From: Siphonodentalium dalli
Taxonomy: Eukaryota; Mollusca; Scaphopoda; Gadilida; Siphonodentaliidae
Assembly (NCBI GenBank): GCA_032622095.1
Contig: CP136065.1
Span: forward strand, 97,597,343-97,661,342
Length of the DNA stretch: 64,000 bases
Reading direction: 5' to 3'
Shown here one piece after another: positions 36,363 through 48,720 of the stretch (its first letter is position 1; every line of letters starts with the position of its first letter). The notes beneath the pieces were generated by a model that was not told where the DNA came from, did no database searches, and saw only the letters and a program-made list of their open reading frames with translations. Made by a program: the position numbers and the translations under genes.

Positions 36363-36773
36363 CAAGCCTGCAAATAGTGTTTCCGTCATTTGCAGAATGA
36401 GGTCCCCAGAGGGTGAATTTGGTGATGCTATCCCGCACAGCGGGCTAGCATCAACAAATTCACCCTCTGGGGACCTCAATCTGCTTAGGCCTCATCTTCT
36501 GGGAAGTATCTATAGTCTCAATTAACATTGTTTTTAGTAACTTTTTCTCTTCTGTGAAGTTTCTATATCCCCTAATTTGCAGAAGATAAATTGCATAATC
36601 GAGGTGACTAATGGGTGAACATCACAAACTTCAACTGGGGAACTTCAATCTGATCCAAGGTGTCCCATAGCAGTTAAGGCCTATCAGAATGAGGTTCCCA
36701 AAGGGGGAATTTGGTGATGCTAGCCCACCTGGACCTCATTCTGCAAATGACAGACACTCTATTTGCAGGCTTG
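36363..36773. mobile_element. Mutator-like MITE with 10-bp duplication
   Basis: Inverted ends CAAGCCTGCAAATAGTGT and ATTTGCAGGCTTG. CTCTCAAAGG flanks both sides (36353-36362 and 36774-36783). It contains several inverted GAATGAGGTCCCCAGAGGG / CCCTCTGGGGACCTCA blocks. Confidence 0.75.
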
Positions 36774-37297
36774 CTCTCAAAGGCGGGGATGCGATATTTA
36801 TAATGACAAACTCATTTCAAGCGATCATCATTCATTATAAATCCTATTATGTAACCACTTCTCACGGGAATGTTGAATACACATTTAATAATATGCATGA
36901 ATGCATGCTGTTTACATTCAATGATTGAATGGGGACCACATAAAAATATCAGAAATGCCCAGACTGGATGCAGTAATATCCAGGGACGTAGTGACTAGAG
37001 GGTTGTTGTTGTGGGAAGGGGTGAACCCACTTGAAAAACCTTAACAATTTGGCGGGTAGAACAACATTTTGTCGACGTACTGTTGGCAGGTGAAAAGAAA
37101 TTTATGTTCTATATGTAGTATAATGTTACTGTGTAAATAACTGTAAAAATTTCTCCTAAATAGGCTAAATTGGAACTTTTCACAGATATCACTTTAAAGT
37201 ATATTGTTGTTGTTGTGACTGGAGGTCTGGAACCCTGAATACATCTCTAATAATATGCTTTAATGGTCATCATGAGCTGGGTACATTCTTTTTGCAG

Positions 37298-37496
37298 CGA
37301 TGGTTGTACCTCAGAATGAAGATGCCATTCAGGAAGCCATGCTCACCGCTGTGAATATTTGGGGTAGAGGTTTAGCTTCACTCGTCAAGCAGAAGATACA
37401 TCGAGGGCTCAAATTTACATATCACATCAACTGCAGCAGCAACATAACTGAAAAGATGGACAGAGATTTCTTGATAGCAACTGGCAAACTATATAA
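37298..37496 (+). CDS. GRIN2: GluN2-like exon D: amino-terminal domain
   Basis: Acceptor TTCTTTTTGCAG, donor AA|GTGAGT. It encodes MVVPQNEDAIQEAMLTAVNI through the FTYHINCSSN stretch to FLIATGKLYK, the last helical part of the amino-terminal domain. There are sequons at NCS and NIT. The two starting bases complete an Ala codon begun in exon C. Confidence 0.88.
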
Positions 37497-38208
37497 GTGA
37501 GTACCTCACTAGAAACTATTACTGTTCACCATCTCATAGTTGCAGGGGTTGGTCAGACTTTCTAAAAAGCCTTTTGGTCAACCTGCCAGAGCATTAGTCT
37601 GACTTGGTTTCTGTCATTGCAGTGTGCTAGGTGTGGGGCCACCAACCCTGGCAGCTTGTTACCCGATCAGACACCCACTTACCTATATTGGTTACACATA
37701 AAAACAGATAATTACTCGTTGCAGCAGGTGTTGTTTCCAGCAGGTTGAAAACATCCTGGTGTTAGACGTTTGACGACTTCAGTTTTGTAGGCATCTATAC
37801 TGTTTAGTTTTAATACAACCTGATTTATTAGACAGACTATTTTTATTTCACATTATATTATTGATTTGCTTTGAACAATATGACATCATACTTTAGAGAA
37901 ATGCATTTATGCACTACACTTGATGCTATTGGATGCACAATGTGGCTATTCTGATACACGCGCATAACTCTGGCATAAAGAATATAAGAAATTAAATTTA
38001 AATTTGTTTATGAACGCTCCTTAACAGTATGTTATACTCAATAAACCACTCATGTGACCCTCTTTAAAAATCTCACACTAACTTTAGAGAATGGCCGGAT
38101 ATCGGGACCATTTATTATAACACGTGATATACACAGGCATAGGAGGTTTTGGGAACTTTACAGCCATAATACTGAATAAGTGATCCATTAGTGTAACAAC
38201 AACGCTCA

Positions 38209-38372
38209 TTTAAACCTTCCATAATTGGAGCTTCCTGAAATTGTGCGAAAATCCTGTGCCTATGCATGTAGGGAGCCTCGCATATACTTGTAAGCCAGTG
38301 CATTCTCTTAATTATTCGATTCTCCATATGGGAGACTCGCATATATAAGAGAATGCAGCTCCCATCATGCAA
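38209..38372. mobile_element. TTAA palindromic MITE, copy 4, partial
   Basis: Left end TTAAACCTTCCATAATTGGAGC. Internal deletions and a decayed right end. Confidence 0.6.
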
Positions 38373-38409
38373 TCAATTGCCAGTATGTTTTCATATATGG
38401 TACAATAGG

Positions 38410-38558
38410 TACAGTAATGCCCTAAATAATCGACTCCTTAACCACAGACCCGAGAGCTTTCCGATGAATGGCAACAAGCCATATTTCCGACTAAATCCTG
38501 AAAAGTCACCCATAATTCTGCTGTGGTTAAGGAGTCGATTACTTAGGGCATTACTGTA
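38410..38558. mobile_element. Mariner-type MITE, left arm shortened
   Basis: TACAGTAATGCCC, a short left arm, then the full right arm to GGGCATTACTGTA. Confidence 0.85.
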
Positions 38559-38636
38559 CATGTAGCTGAATAATGTAAAGAAGGCATACGGCCAAAAGCT
38601 CTTGCATAAATGAGCGTTGCTATTACTTTATTGACG

Positions 38637-39020
38637 ACTGGATATAGTGCACATGTATGACATTTCCAGAATGAGGTCCCCAGAGGTTGAATTCACGCTC
38701 GGGGGGGACCTCATTCTGCTTAGACCTCATCTTCTGGGAAGTATCTACAGTCTCTCAAATTAACATTGTTTTAGTCACTTTTTCCCCTCTGTTCAGTTTC
38801 TATACCCCCTAATTTGCAGACGACAAAATGCATTATAATTGAGGTGACTAATGGGTGAACATCACAAACTTCAACTGGGGAACTTCAATCTGATCCTAGG
38901 TCTCCCATAGCAGTTGAGGCCTAAGCAGAATGAGGTGACGCTAGGCCACTATGCGGGATAGCGTCACTAAATTACCCTCTGGGGACCTCATTCTGCAAAT
39001 TTCAGACACACTATATCCAG
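38637..39020. mobile_element. Mutator-like MITE, second copy with altered ends
   Basis: Shares the GAATGAGGTCCCC and GGGGACCTCATTCTGC inverted blocks and the CATCTTCTGGGAAGTATC interior with 36363-36773, but its tips read GGATATAGTG...CACTATATCC. Confidence 0.6.
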
Positions 39021-39978
39021 ACTTGGACTCTTATCCCTCATTTGGACAATGAAACCATATGGGTCTGACCTATTATATTGGCAGATAGAATTTGGGAGTC
39101 CCAAATTGATTAAGCTTAATCTTTCTGTACAAATCTCATTGATGAGTAGTTCCTTTGGGAAATGTTCAGATAATAGATTCAATGTTCAAACGACCATAGT
39201 TGAACTTATTATCTGAACATTTCCCACCAGTATAAGAATCTTTTTGCATTTGTATTATCTTTTTGTGTGTCTGCCATCTGCTCAGTTTCCCTTAAAACCC
39301 CTGCAAATGAATAATGGACCATTCCAAATATACTTTTATAACAAGGTGGGAGAACACGTTCAGTAAAGAAAGTGTTAAGATGAATAATAATAATAGCCAG
39401 GTTTAGATTTTCCAACTTCCCACTTCAGATGCCATAGCAATATTCTCAGCATAAAAGCATCACCAGCGATGTATATCTTATTCACGTCAATATCACCACT
39501 CATTTCTAGACATCTTTTGGTAATTGAGTGATCTTTTTACCAAAATTGCCAGCAGCACAAGGCTGCATAAACTCACCATTTGTTTGTTTGTTTTTTATTG
39601 GTTAATTTATACCATGACCCATGTAATTCAAAGTCAAAGGTAACTGCACATCTGTGCACTGGTTGACATAAACATACATGAATATGATATAATTTTATAT
39701 ACATTGTGTCATTAAGTTACAAGTTTAAAGTTTATATGGTTGACAGTGAATTAGCTAATCTAGTGTGGACATATTTTCAACTTTCGGTCCTCAGGCTTAT
39801 TATATATATTTAAGACTTGTTGGCAGAGCAATAGGCACGCATAGTCCGTATATAAATGTTTCATTACTATGTTCAATTTGGCCCTGAAAATTGCTCTGAT
39901 TAACCCTATCATGTAGAAAGTTTTATAAATTTGATTTTCTCCATTCAGAATTGTTATTAATAAGTACATAGTTTGCAG

Positions 39979-40105
39979 GGCAATGTTGAATGTTACAATC
40001 AAAGGTGCACATCCAGTGGAGTTTGATGAAAATGGCTTCAATAAACATGCTGAACTGAGGATACTCAACATACAGCAGGGAGATCGTAATAAAATGTGGA
40101 GAGAG
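39979..40105 (+). CDS. GRIN2: GluN2-like exon E: end of amino-terminal domain
   Basis: Acceptor ATAGTTTGCAG, donor GAG|GTAAGG. It encodes NVTIKGAHPVEFDENGFNKH, then AELRILNIQQ...MWRE. The 'V.F..NG......L.I.N......W' pattern is the conserved strand pair that closes the amino-terminal domain of NMDA receptors before the W-x-x-VG-x-W linker. One sequon (NVT). It ends in phase 0. The next intron (7.4 kb) carries the 3.1-kb inverted-repeat element. Confidence 0.9.
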
Positions 40106-40390
40106 GTAAGGTTGTGCAATGGGTAGTTCTGCATTATATGCCAAGAGTTAAAAAAAAACAATTAAATATACCCCATTGAATGTCCTCATAGTAGTGATCA
40201 TCCATACCAAATTTCATTGAGATCCGAGCACTGTGACTGTTCAAGTTATGACCTGAACAGACATCAGACGGATGGACCAACATTTCCAGATAAACAAAGA
40301 TGAATAACTCTAGAATGGAAAACCCAAACAAAACGATGGAACACTCTATCAAATTTCCTCATAGTAGTGAACATCTGTACCAAATTTCAT

Positions 40391-43300
40391 AGACCATTTT
40401 ACAGATAACCATTTTGACTGTTGCATTGTGGGCCAGAAAGTATCCAAACAAAGCCACATGCTTTACGGCCGCATGCATTTACTATGGGGGATTTAGGGTG
40501 GGTCTATAAAACTAATTATAACTTTGGTATCTGTCATAGTTTACGCGAGAAATTTTAAACATATATCAGGGACATGTACCCCTTCTAGAATGTTCAAAAA
40601 CATTTCCAGTTGCTTGCCATATTTTAATTGATTTTATGCGATGAAATAATGCGAAAATTTAGAAAATTGCACTAATTTCTCAATATTTTGCGGTTTTAGT
40701 AAACGCCTGATAAAAGTCGTTCTATTGGGAATTTTTACACCAAATTTTCAGAGAATATAGAGTAAACACAGTTCTGTGCATTTGGGATTGATTAACCCTC
40801 AGACTGCCGTCAATAAATTCGCTTTTTCGTGTTCGACGAAAATGAAACTTGTCTGTTTAAAGGTCCCATTTTCGTGTCGAATGGTGATAGAATCTCCATT
40901 TGTCAAGTTCATGGGTAAATTACATCACACTTAATCGGCTTAGGTCCGCGGCCATAAACCTGTGTTTTTATCACAATTTAATTGAGACAAACTGTTGCGC
41001 CCATACTTAGCAGTCGGCGCTTATCAGTTGAAGTTAATAATCGCGAAGCCTGTGTAACAAATGTTCAAATACAACAGAAAAAACTACGTAAAATAAATAG
41101 CGTGACCAATGAGCATTCACAAAACAATATACATCAGTTTTGAAAACGAGTAAAAACGATTATAAATGAAAACGCTCTTTATCGTGTACCAGCGCTTCTG
41201 AGTAAACACAGTACTATCGGAATATCGTAAAGGAGTTCCGTGCATTTGGGATTAATTAACCCTCAGACTGCCGAAGCTGCCGTCAATAAATTCTCTCTTC
41301 GCACATCTGGCTTCGCATGCGTTTCACGAAAATTAAACTGTTTTATGAAAAACTTCGTGTTTTAACTGACAACTGAAGCATGTGAGAGGGCGAGGTGATA
41401 CTCTTTCATGTCTATTGTGACGGTTGCACATCAGGTCGAATAATTAAATTGCATGACCTCTTTGATACAAATAACAGAAAGATCATAATAAATCTATCAA
41501 TATATCTAAAAAAAGGCACAAACACTAATGATCCACTCCTGAGGCTCAATGAAAAATCCCCACATCATACAACATATGAACAGGGAATCGCCTCACATAC
41601 ATCATATACCCCATTAATCATAAGATAGCATTATAAAACACACATATTTATATGAAAGCTCTCATACACATATACGGGTACACCCCCTGGATGATATCCA
41701 TATTTTTATTGGTAAATACTCTCTTCTGTGTATTCCCCATATTTGATATGTATTTGATATGTATGTATTTATGTTATTTTTTAATTGCAAATGAACACTC
41801 ATAAATGTCACATTATACGATGAGTTTACAACAATAAATTGAATTGAATACTCATACTGTTGCCATTTCGTGTTTATATGTTTTGTTCTTATTGGGAAGG
41901 GCAGCCAGTGTATAATCATGCTGTATTTTTCTCCAAATATCCTTGTATAATGGTGATGAGAATTAAAAGTAAAGTAAAAAGTAATAAGTATTGTTTTCAC
42001 AACAGTTATCAACACATTAGTGGAGGTCTTGCCGTCGTTTGTTTGTTTAACTGTATGAAACGAAGCCCTTGCTAATCCATATGCTAGGGTTTCTTCAAAA
42101 GTTGTCTGAAAATGCCGCCACTGTCTGCTATATATGTGACTTGGTTTGGAGAACAAAATCACCGGGGTGAAGGAGAAGATCTCTCGATCTTTTAGTGTAA
42201 ACATATTTTTATTTCCAAATCCAACATAACATAATATACAGATGATACAAATATGCAAAAATAGAAGAGATAATGTATGGAAATGAGGATCAGACAACAA
42301 GCCCGAGGGCTTATATGAAGTCTTCTCCTCTTTGGCGACATGCCCCTTCCCCAATAAGTGAGGGAGGGGTATCGGTCAGACGGGAAATGATAGAAATAAT
42401 GTTTTTTTAAGGACTTCGGCTGAAGTTCATTTCGATTTTGTTTCGTCAACTGGCCATGCTTCTATTTTATATACCCCATAAAATTTCCGTTAGATGTTCT
42501 CACTTGTGTTTCAACAATTCACCGAAAGTGACGACGTGTCATGTATACTAAACATGTGTGATATACGGCACGAATTTGGCTGTAACAACACCCGTGATGT
42601 TTTACTTCAACTTTCAAAAGAGGAAGTTTGAACACATTTTGTATTGTTTGTTTTTTTGAGCCTAGAACAAAATCCAATGATTGCGTCCATTAAAAACCTT
42701 CTTGCGCAAAAGCGCCGGTACACGATAAAGAGCGTTTCATTTATAATCGTTTTTACTCGTTTTCAAAACTGATGTATATTGTTTTGTGAATGCTCATTGG
42801 TCACGCTATTTATTTTACGTATTTTTTCTGTTGTATTTGAACATTTGTTACACAGGCTTCACGATTATTAACTTCAACTGATAAGTGCCGACTGCAACGT
42901 ATGCGCGCAACAGTTTGTCTCAAATAAATTGTTATAAAAACACAGGTTTATGGCCGCGGACATAATTTATCCATGAACTTGACAACTGGAGATTCTATCA
43001 CCATTCGACACGAAAATGGGACCCTAAAACAGACAAGTTTAATTTTCGTCGAACACGAAAAAAGCAAATTTATTGATGGCAGCTTCAGCAGTCTGAGGGT
43101 TAATTAATCCCAAATGCACGGAACTCCTTTACGATATTCCGATAGTACTGTGTTAACTCTATATTCTCTGAAAATTTGGTGTAAAAATTCCCAATAGAAC
43201 GACTTTTATCAGGCGTTTACTAAAACCGCAAAATATTGAGAAATTAGTGCAATTTTCTGAATTTTCGCATTATTTCATCGCATAAAATCAATTAAAATAC

Positions 43301-43524
43301 GGCAAGCAACTGGAAATGTTTTTGAACATTCTAGAAGGGGTACATGTCCCTGATATATGTTTAAAATTTCTCGCGTAAACTTTTACAGATACCAAAGTTA
43401 TAATTAGTTTTATAGACCCACCCTAAATCCCCCATAGTAAATGCATGCGGCCGTAAAGCATGTGGCTTTGTTTGGATACTTTCTGGCCCACAATGCATCA
43501 TTCTCGCTATCTGTAAAATGGTCT
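40391..43524. mobile_element. 3.1-kb element with about 810-bp inverted repeats
   Basis: Arms 40391-41200 and 42708-43524 are inverted copies, starting AGACCATTTTACAGATA. AT flanks both sides, and the paralogous empty-site sequence ATTTCATTGAGATCCGAGC at 40213-40231 fits a 2-bp duplication. Each arm ends inside with an AACGCTCTTTATCGTG block. A 41204-41340 segment repeats part of the arm (TTTGGGATTAATTAACCCTC). The interior has no recognised transposase; a LINE-like tail lies at 42190-42360. Confidence 0.75.
42190..42360 (-). repeat. LINE-like 3' tail inside the 3.1-kb element
   Basis: Reverse-complement partner of 11925-12110. Confidence 0.55.
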
Positions 43525-43710
43525 ATTGAGATCCGAGCACCACTGTTCAAGTTATGACCTGAATAGACATCAGATGGACAGCACAACCTTGGAATACCCT
43601 AGGACCGCCCGCTAACCTGAGATAAATGAACACAGGCCATACCCTGGTGGTAGTATGGCTCTCAAGAAAATAGTTTAGACAATACAAAAGTGTTATCTAT
43701 ATAATCAGAG

Positions 43711-44045
43711 TACATTAATGCTCTAACTAATCAGCCCTCATAATTGGCTACGGCAATCGGCAATGCCGAAGCCATTTGCTGAAGCTAACTGGGCCACGAT
43801 AAAGGGTTGCCGTAGCAGATTGCCGAAGCCAAACAATCTGAATTAAAAGGGCTGAAGTAATCGACTTCTTAACCACAGCAGAATTATGGGTAACTTTTCA
43901 GGATTTAGTCGGAAATATGGCTTGTTGCCATTCATCGGAGAGCTTTCTGATGAATGGCAACAAGCCATATTTCCGACTAAATCCTGAAAAGTTACCCATA
44001 ATTCTGCTGTGGTTAAGAAGTCGATTACTTAAGAGCATTACTGTA
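43711..44045. mobile_element. Mariner-type MITE with a nested insertion
   Basis: The left tip TACATTAATGCTCTAA is separated from the rest of the left arm (43858 on) by about 125 bp with its own inverted ends (TCAGCCCT / AGGGCTGA) and CGGCAATCGGCAATGCCG-type internal symmetry. The right arm is complete. Confidence 0.7.
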
Positions 44046-46545
44046 CCACAGTTCATATAAAAGACAGTAACTAGCCCTCAATAAAATGCTTTCACACATT
44101 ACAATGTTTTACAAGAAGCTTGGATGGTAAAATCTATAACATTCAATGTTATCTTCAAACCACTCTGTGGCCCCTAATATTCAACAACCAAGACAATATG
44201 AACAAATTGGAAAATATGTTTCCTGGCAAAAATAATCCACACCAAGTATAACAACACCTGCCATCTTGGATTGGAGAAAAATATTTTTGAAGTACTTATT
44301 TGATTTAGTGTTATCTGACCATTTTGTTGCCTCCTGTCTTGGACCTCCTGAAGCCCCTGACATGATCACCTGATAACAGCCCTAAATACTCTATAGTACT
44401 CCATAGATTCTGTTCATACACCGAAAAGCATTGATTTCTGTTCTCAAGATGAAATCCATGAAAACCCCATAGCCCTCAATGTTAATCTTCTGACCCCTCG
44501 GTGGCTCCTAAAATTCACTCAACCTCAGAGTCAACCATGATCCTATGAACAAATTATAAACTAGGTCTCATAGCAATGCTCCATACCAAGTATTAAGGAA
44601 ATGATAGCTAAAAATATCTTAATTTCAATAAATCAGATTGGTCTCCAGAGGATAAAGTTCTCTTATATCTCTCTCACAACTAGAAGTCTGTTATCATCAG
44701 GAAACCTCAAATCTGGATGATTCTATGTTGAAAAAGGGCCACAACTGTTAAAAACATATTTGAACTTGATCTTTATTTTGGGCTGAAAGACTCACATATA
44801 ATAATTAGGTTCCAATCAGATAAAATTTTTTTTAGTTATCGCAGCATGCGTGAATTCTAAGTTGAAAAAGGGCCATAATCAGCTGCATAAGTCTGTTAAA
44901 AACATCGGATCAAACTCATATTCAAACTTGATCTATAATGGGCTGAGAAACTCACATACCAAATTTGGTTCCAATCACATAAAAATGTTTGAGATATCGC
45001 AGCATGTGTAAATTCTAAGTAAAAAAAGGATCATAACTCCGTAAAAAAAAATGGGATCACACTAAAATTCAAACTCGTTATGTGGTCAATCCAGATGTCG
45101 ACACTATGTGTACCATACTATTATGCAGGCTTTCTGCCAGGTTTTGGGGAATGGGTCCTGTATCCGCCGAGGGGAAAATACAGTCAATGTTTTCAATGTC
45201 GTGGAAAGTTTGGAAACACTAGTGGACCTACTTTTGTTGTATTGGCCAATAGAAGAATCAGAGAGTCGATTTGCTGATCGTTTTGCATCCATTTTCTACC
45301 CAAGTTACTATGCTATCAACCGCAATAACTTTAAAACCTAGAAAATTTATTAGATAAAAATTAATTGCCAGGTTATAGATCACCGGTGGTGAAGGCCTTG
45401 CGTTGTTCCCAGTATATGGAAACGCTCCCGTTGAAGTTAAATGACTCACCTCGGCAGATAGTTCGGATAAATAACGTGCCGGAATATAACACTCAGCAGA
45501 TAGACGATTAGCAGGTTGAAAGCAATGAAGGAATAGAATAAAGAGTGATATATATATTTTACGACATGAAGATAGAATCAGTGGGTATGATTAAATTATC
45601 GGCGGTCATTGTTCGTAACCTAACCGCAGCAACGTAACCAGCGGACTCCAAAGCATGTGTTCTAGTGATGTCGGGTTTGATCACTTCCTCAGTTCATCTA
45701 CATGTAACTGTGTCTGCATGTTGGAGCTAGCGTGCAACGTGCAGAGCCGGGTGTGCTTGTTCAGAATCCGGAGTATTTCAGTAAAAACTAAGTAAAGTAT
45801 ACTCTATATTCTAAATGGAACACATCGACCCTGCATGTTGAACGTTAGCTCCGGCCTACAGACATATTGACATCCAACTTTTAGTCTTAGATCGGTCCGA
45901 GTGTGTATTCTCGCTAGAAATCAAATAAAGTTGTCAACTATTTAAATTTCTTTGTACTGTCCCAACACAATTGAGAAGTAAACATCTTTATACCTGTATA
46001 CATATGGAATATGTCCTGTGGTATGACAGAAGAGGAAAAATTGGCTGGGGGAATGGGACCCTTAAATGGACCCCCTGCCCTACTAGCGGAAAGCCTCTAT
46101 TATGGGATTATGGGGCACATAAAAAGGCGACAGAAATACAAAGAAAACGGGCTGCTTTAACTTAGCCTGGTGTGATTATAAATCTCCACTCAACTATCCA
46201 AAGCTTAACTCATGAGTGTGAACACAAAGAAACCACATGGTTATACTGACCACATGCACAGAATCATAATTATTTATTGGGCAAGAAACGGAATCCTAAT
46301 GTTTATCCAAACTAAAAACAAGAGCGTCGCTACGGCGTGGCAAAATACACCAGTGGCAATAAAGGGCCATAACTCTGGTAAAATTGGTGGGCAGAACCCA
46401 AATTTGAAATTTTGGGCTTGTAAATTCACATACCAAATTTCATTCCATTCAGTTGAGACTATCTAAAGTTATCATCCGGAAACCAAATGCGAACGGATAG
46501 ATGGACCAATAACATAATACGTCCTATTTTTTAATTACATTTTTT
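44046..46545. other. Intron sequence with degenerate tandem repeats, no gene
   Basis: 44700-45060 contains about three degenerate units (AAGTTGAAAAAGGGCC, ACTCACATA, TTGGTTCCAATCA). 46360-46510 is a related repeat. Short open frames between them resemble nothing I know. Confidence 0.5.
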
Positions 46546-46960
46546 TTAAAGGGGCATATAAAAAGAAGTGACAACATGTCATGTAATAACAGCTGGATGA
46601 TGACTCATCACAGTGGGATTAACCCTTTCATGATGGGAGCGTCGCTGGTGCAGCATTAAAGATCCTGTGCTAGAGCATTCTCTTACATATGTGAGTCTCC
46701 CATAAGGAGCATCGCATATATATATAAGAGAATGCACTGGCTTACAAGGTCAAGGTAAATTTTGTAAGACCAATGTATTCGCATATATATGTGAGGCTCC
46801 CTATGGGAGACTCACATATATAAGAGAATGCTCTGGCACAGGATCTTTAATGCTGCACCAGCGACGCTCCCATCATGAAAGGGTTAATCCCACTGTGATG
46901 AGTCATCATCCAGCTGTTATTACATGACATGTTGTCACTTCTTTTTATATGCCCCTTTAA
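46546..46960. mobile_element. Palindromic TTAA MITE with another MITE in its centre
   Basis: Outer arms of 73 bp (46546-46618 and 46888-46960) are mirror images starting TTAAAGGGGCATAT. Removing the inner element restores a symmetric centre GGGATTAATCCC. Confidence 0.8.
46619..46887. mobile_element. TTAA palindromic MITE, copy 5, nested
   Basis: TTAACCCTTTCATGATGGG...CATGAAAGGGTTAA, inserted at the central TTAA of the outer palindrome. Confidence 0.85.
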
Positions 46961-47158
46961 TGTCTCCCATAAGGAGCCTCGCATATATATATACCAGTAA
47001 GAGAATGCACTGGCTTACAAGGTCAAGGTAAATTGTGTAAGACCAATGTATTCGCATATATATGTGAGGCTCCCTATGGGAGACTTGCATATATAAGAGA
47101 ATACATTGGCACAGGGTTTTCGCAAAATTTCAGGAAGCTCCAGTCATGGAAGGCTTAA
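46957..47158. mobile_element. TTAA palindromic MITE, copy 6
   Basis: Shares its left TTAA with the outer palindrome, lacks the usual left tip, and ends CATGGAAGGCTTAA. Confidence 0.65.
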
Positions 47159-47481
47159 CTGCACATGCTTTCATCAGGAATGCGGTGGTGTCAAAGACAA
47201 TTTCTTACTTGATGTACAGCAGTTATTTTATTGTTCAAGTTAAACTGATAAGTTAAAGTTTTGTTATGCTGTTGCCCACATGGCATAATTAGGTAATAAT
47301 TTAAGTTGAACAAGAAAGATATTAGTTGAAAAAATGTCTCCCAAATTTGAGCAAGATTTGACAAATTTGGGAGACCAGTCTCCCTAAATCGGCACTCCAG
47401 ATGTAAACATGTCTGGTCAGAGGCTATCACAGTGGATATTCCTAAATAATTTCAAGCCATGCTTCACATTATCCTTTTCAG

Positions 47482-47708
47482 GTTGGTAAGTGGTCAAGTT
47501 CAGCTGATACCATACTGATGCAGGGAATGACGTGGATGGGTAACTCACCAGTTCCTCCAAAAGGCAAGGCAGAGAAACACTTTCTGAGGATAGCTACTCT
47601 GAAGGAACCACCTTATGTCATATACGTCGAGCCGGATGAGAAGACAGGATTGTGTGGACACAATGCGGCTCCATGTCTTGTTCAGCCAAATGCAACAGAA
47701 GTTCTACA
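47482..47708 (+). CDS. GRIN2: GluN2-like exon F: linker and start of ligand-binding S1
   Basis: Acceptor ATCCTTTTCAG, donor CA|GTAAGT. It encodes VGKWSSSADTILMQGMTWMG, then PPKGKAEKHFLRIATLKEPP and YVIYVEPDEKTGLCGHNAAP plus a second Cys. This is the start of the S1 lobe (family pattern: LR..TL.E.PFV). The Cys pair of the loop-1 disulfides specific to NMDA receptors is present. One sequon (NAT). Confidence 0.92.
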
Positions 47709-48579
47709 GTAAGTATCCGGAAATTCCTAGTGTGGTTAAAATTGTAAAGTTTTCATTGATTACAGCCTATAGTTGTATTTATGATCAAATGAATAATAAA
47801 TTTGTATTTTAACACATTCTATACTAAATACTCATTGATGAGTCGATTCCTTAGGAAATTTTCAGATAATAAGTTCAACAAATAACCATATTATCAGAAC
47901 ATTTCATATGAATCCTTCTGCACATGTATTAACTCTTCATATGTCTGTCATCAAATAATTTTTCCTGGACTCCCCTCCAAACGAATAATAACTGTTCAAA
48001 TATGTACATGCATAACTGGGTGGGAGAATCCATTTAGTAAAAAAAAAGAGAATTAATCTCATAGTTTAGACATGTAATCTCCATTCCTGATTATAGGTAC
48101 CTGAGATCTCCAAAAGGTTGGTATGGGTACCCAGGATCTATATAACTTTGACTAAGATATTCTCAGGATCGCCTAATCTCACCTGACACATGACCTCTAC
48201 CAAAAAGAGGATACACAAGTCAAGATGACTGCAGATATAACTCAGAAAGCCTATCTATGTTTCATTTATATACTAAAGCATCATTGACGAGTAGTTATCC
48301 CACAGGAAATGTTCAGATAATAAGTTCAATAAATGACCATAGGTATGAATGATGAAAATCATAAATTACCTACCTACCTTTGCACTTTGGTGTTTCTCTA
48401 TCCCAGTGTGGCTGTGACGGACTACATCTGCGTCGAGTATTCTGTTGATTAACTGTTTAGAATACAGGCCCCTGGGGAAAAATATTTAAATACCAATATA
48501 GAATATACCAGTGTATACGCTCTTCAAATATGTCCATTATTTCGTCAAAAACCCTTCTTAAAATAACTCCGTTATTTTG

Positions 48580-48720
48580 TTTATAAAAATAATTTCCTAT
48601 TTCTCTATTTCACTCTATATTTCGCTGTATTTTCCTATTTCGCTTTTTCGCTGTATTTCGCTGTATTTTCCTATTTCGCTTTTTCGTTGTATTTCATATT
48701 TCGATAATTCGCTATATTTG
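48580..48720 (+). repeat. TTTCGCTGTATTTTCC minisatellite
   Basis: Irregular repeats of TATTTCGCT and TTTTCCTATTTCG. The open frame across it is low-complexity. Confidence 0.8.

Noticed and set aside
41662-42354. 230-codon minus-strand frame inside the 3.1-kb element
   Set aside because: Its first third is a LINE-like tail shared with 11925-12110 and the rest has no recognisable domain. AT-rich by-chance frame more likely.
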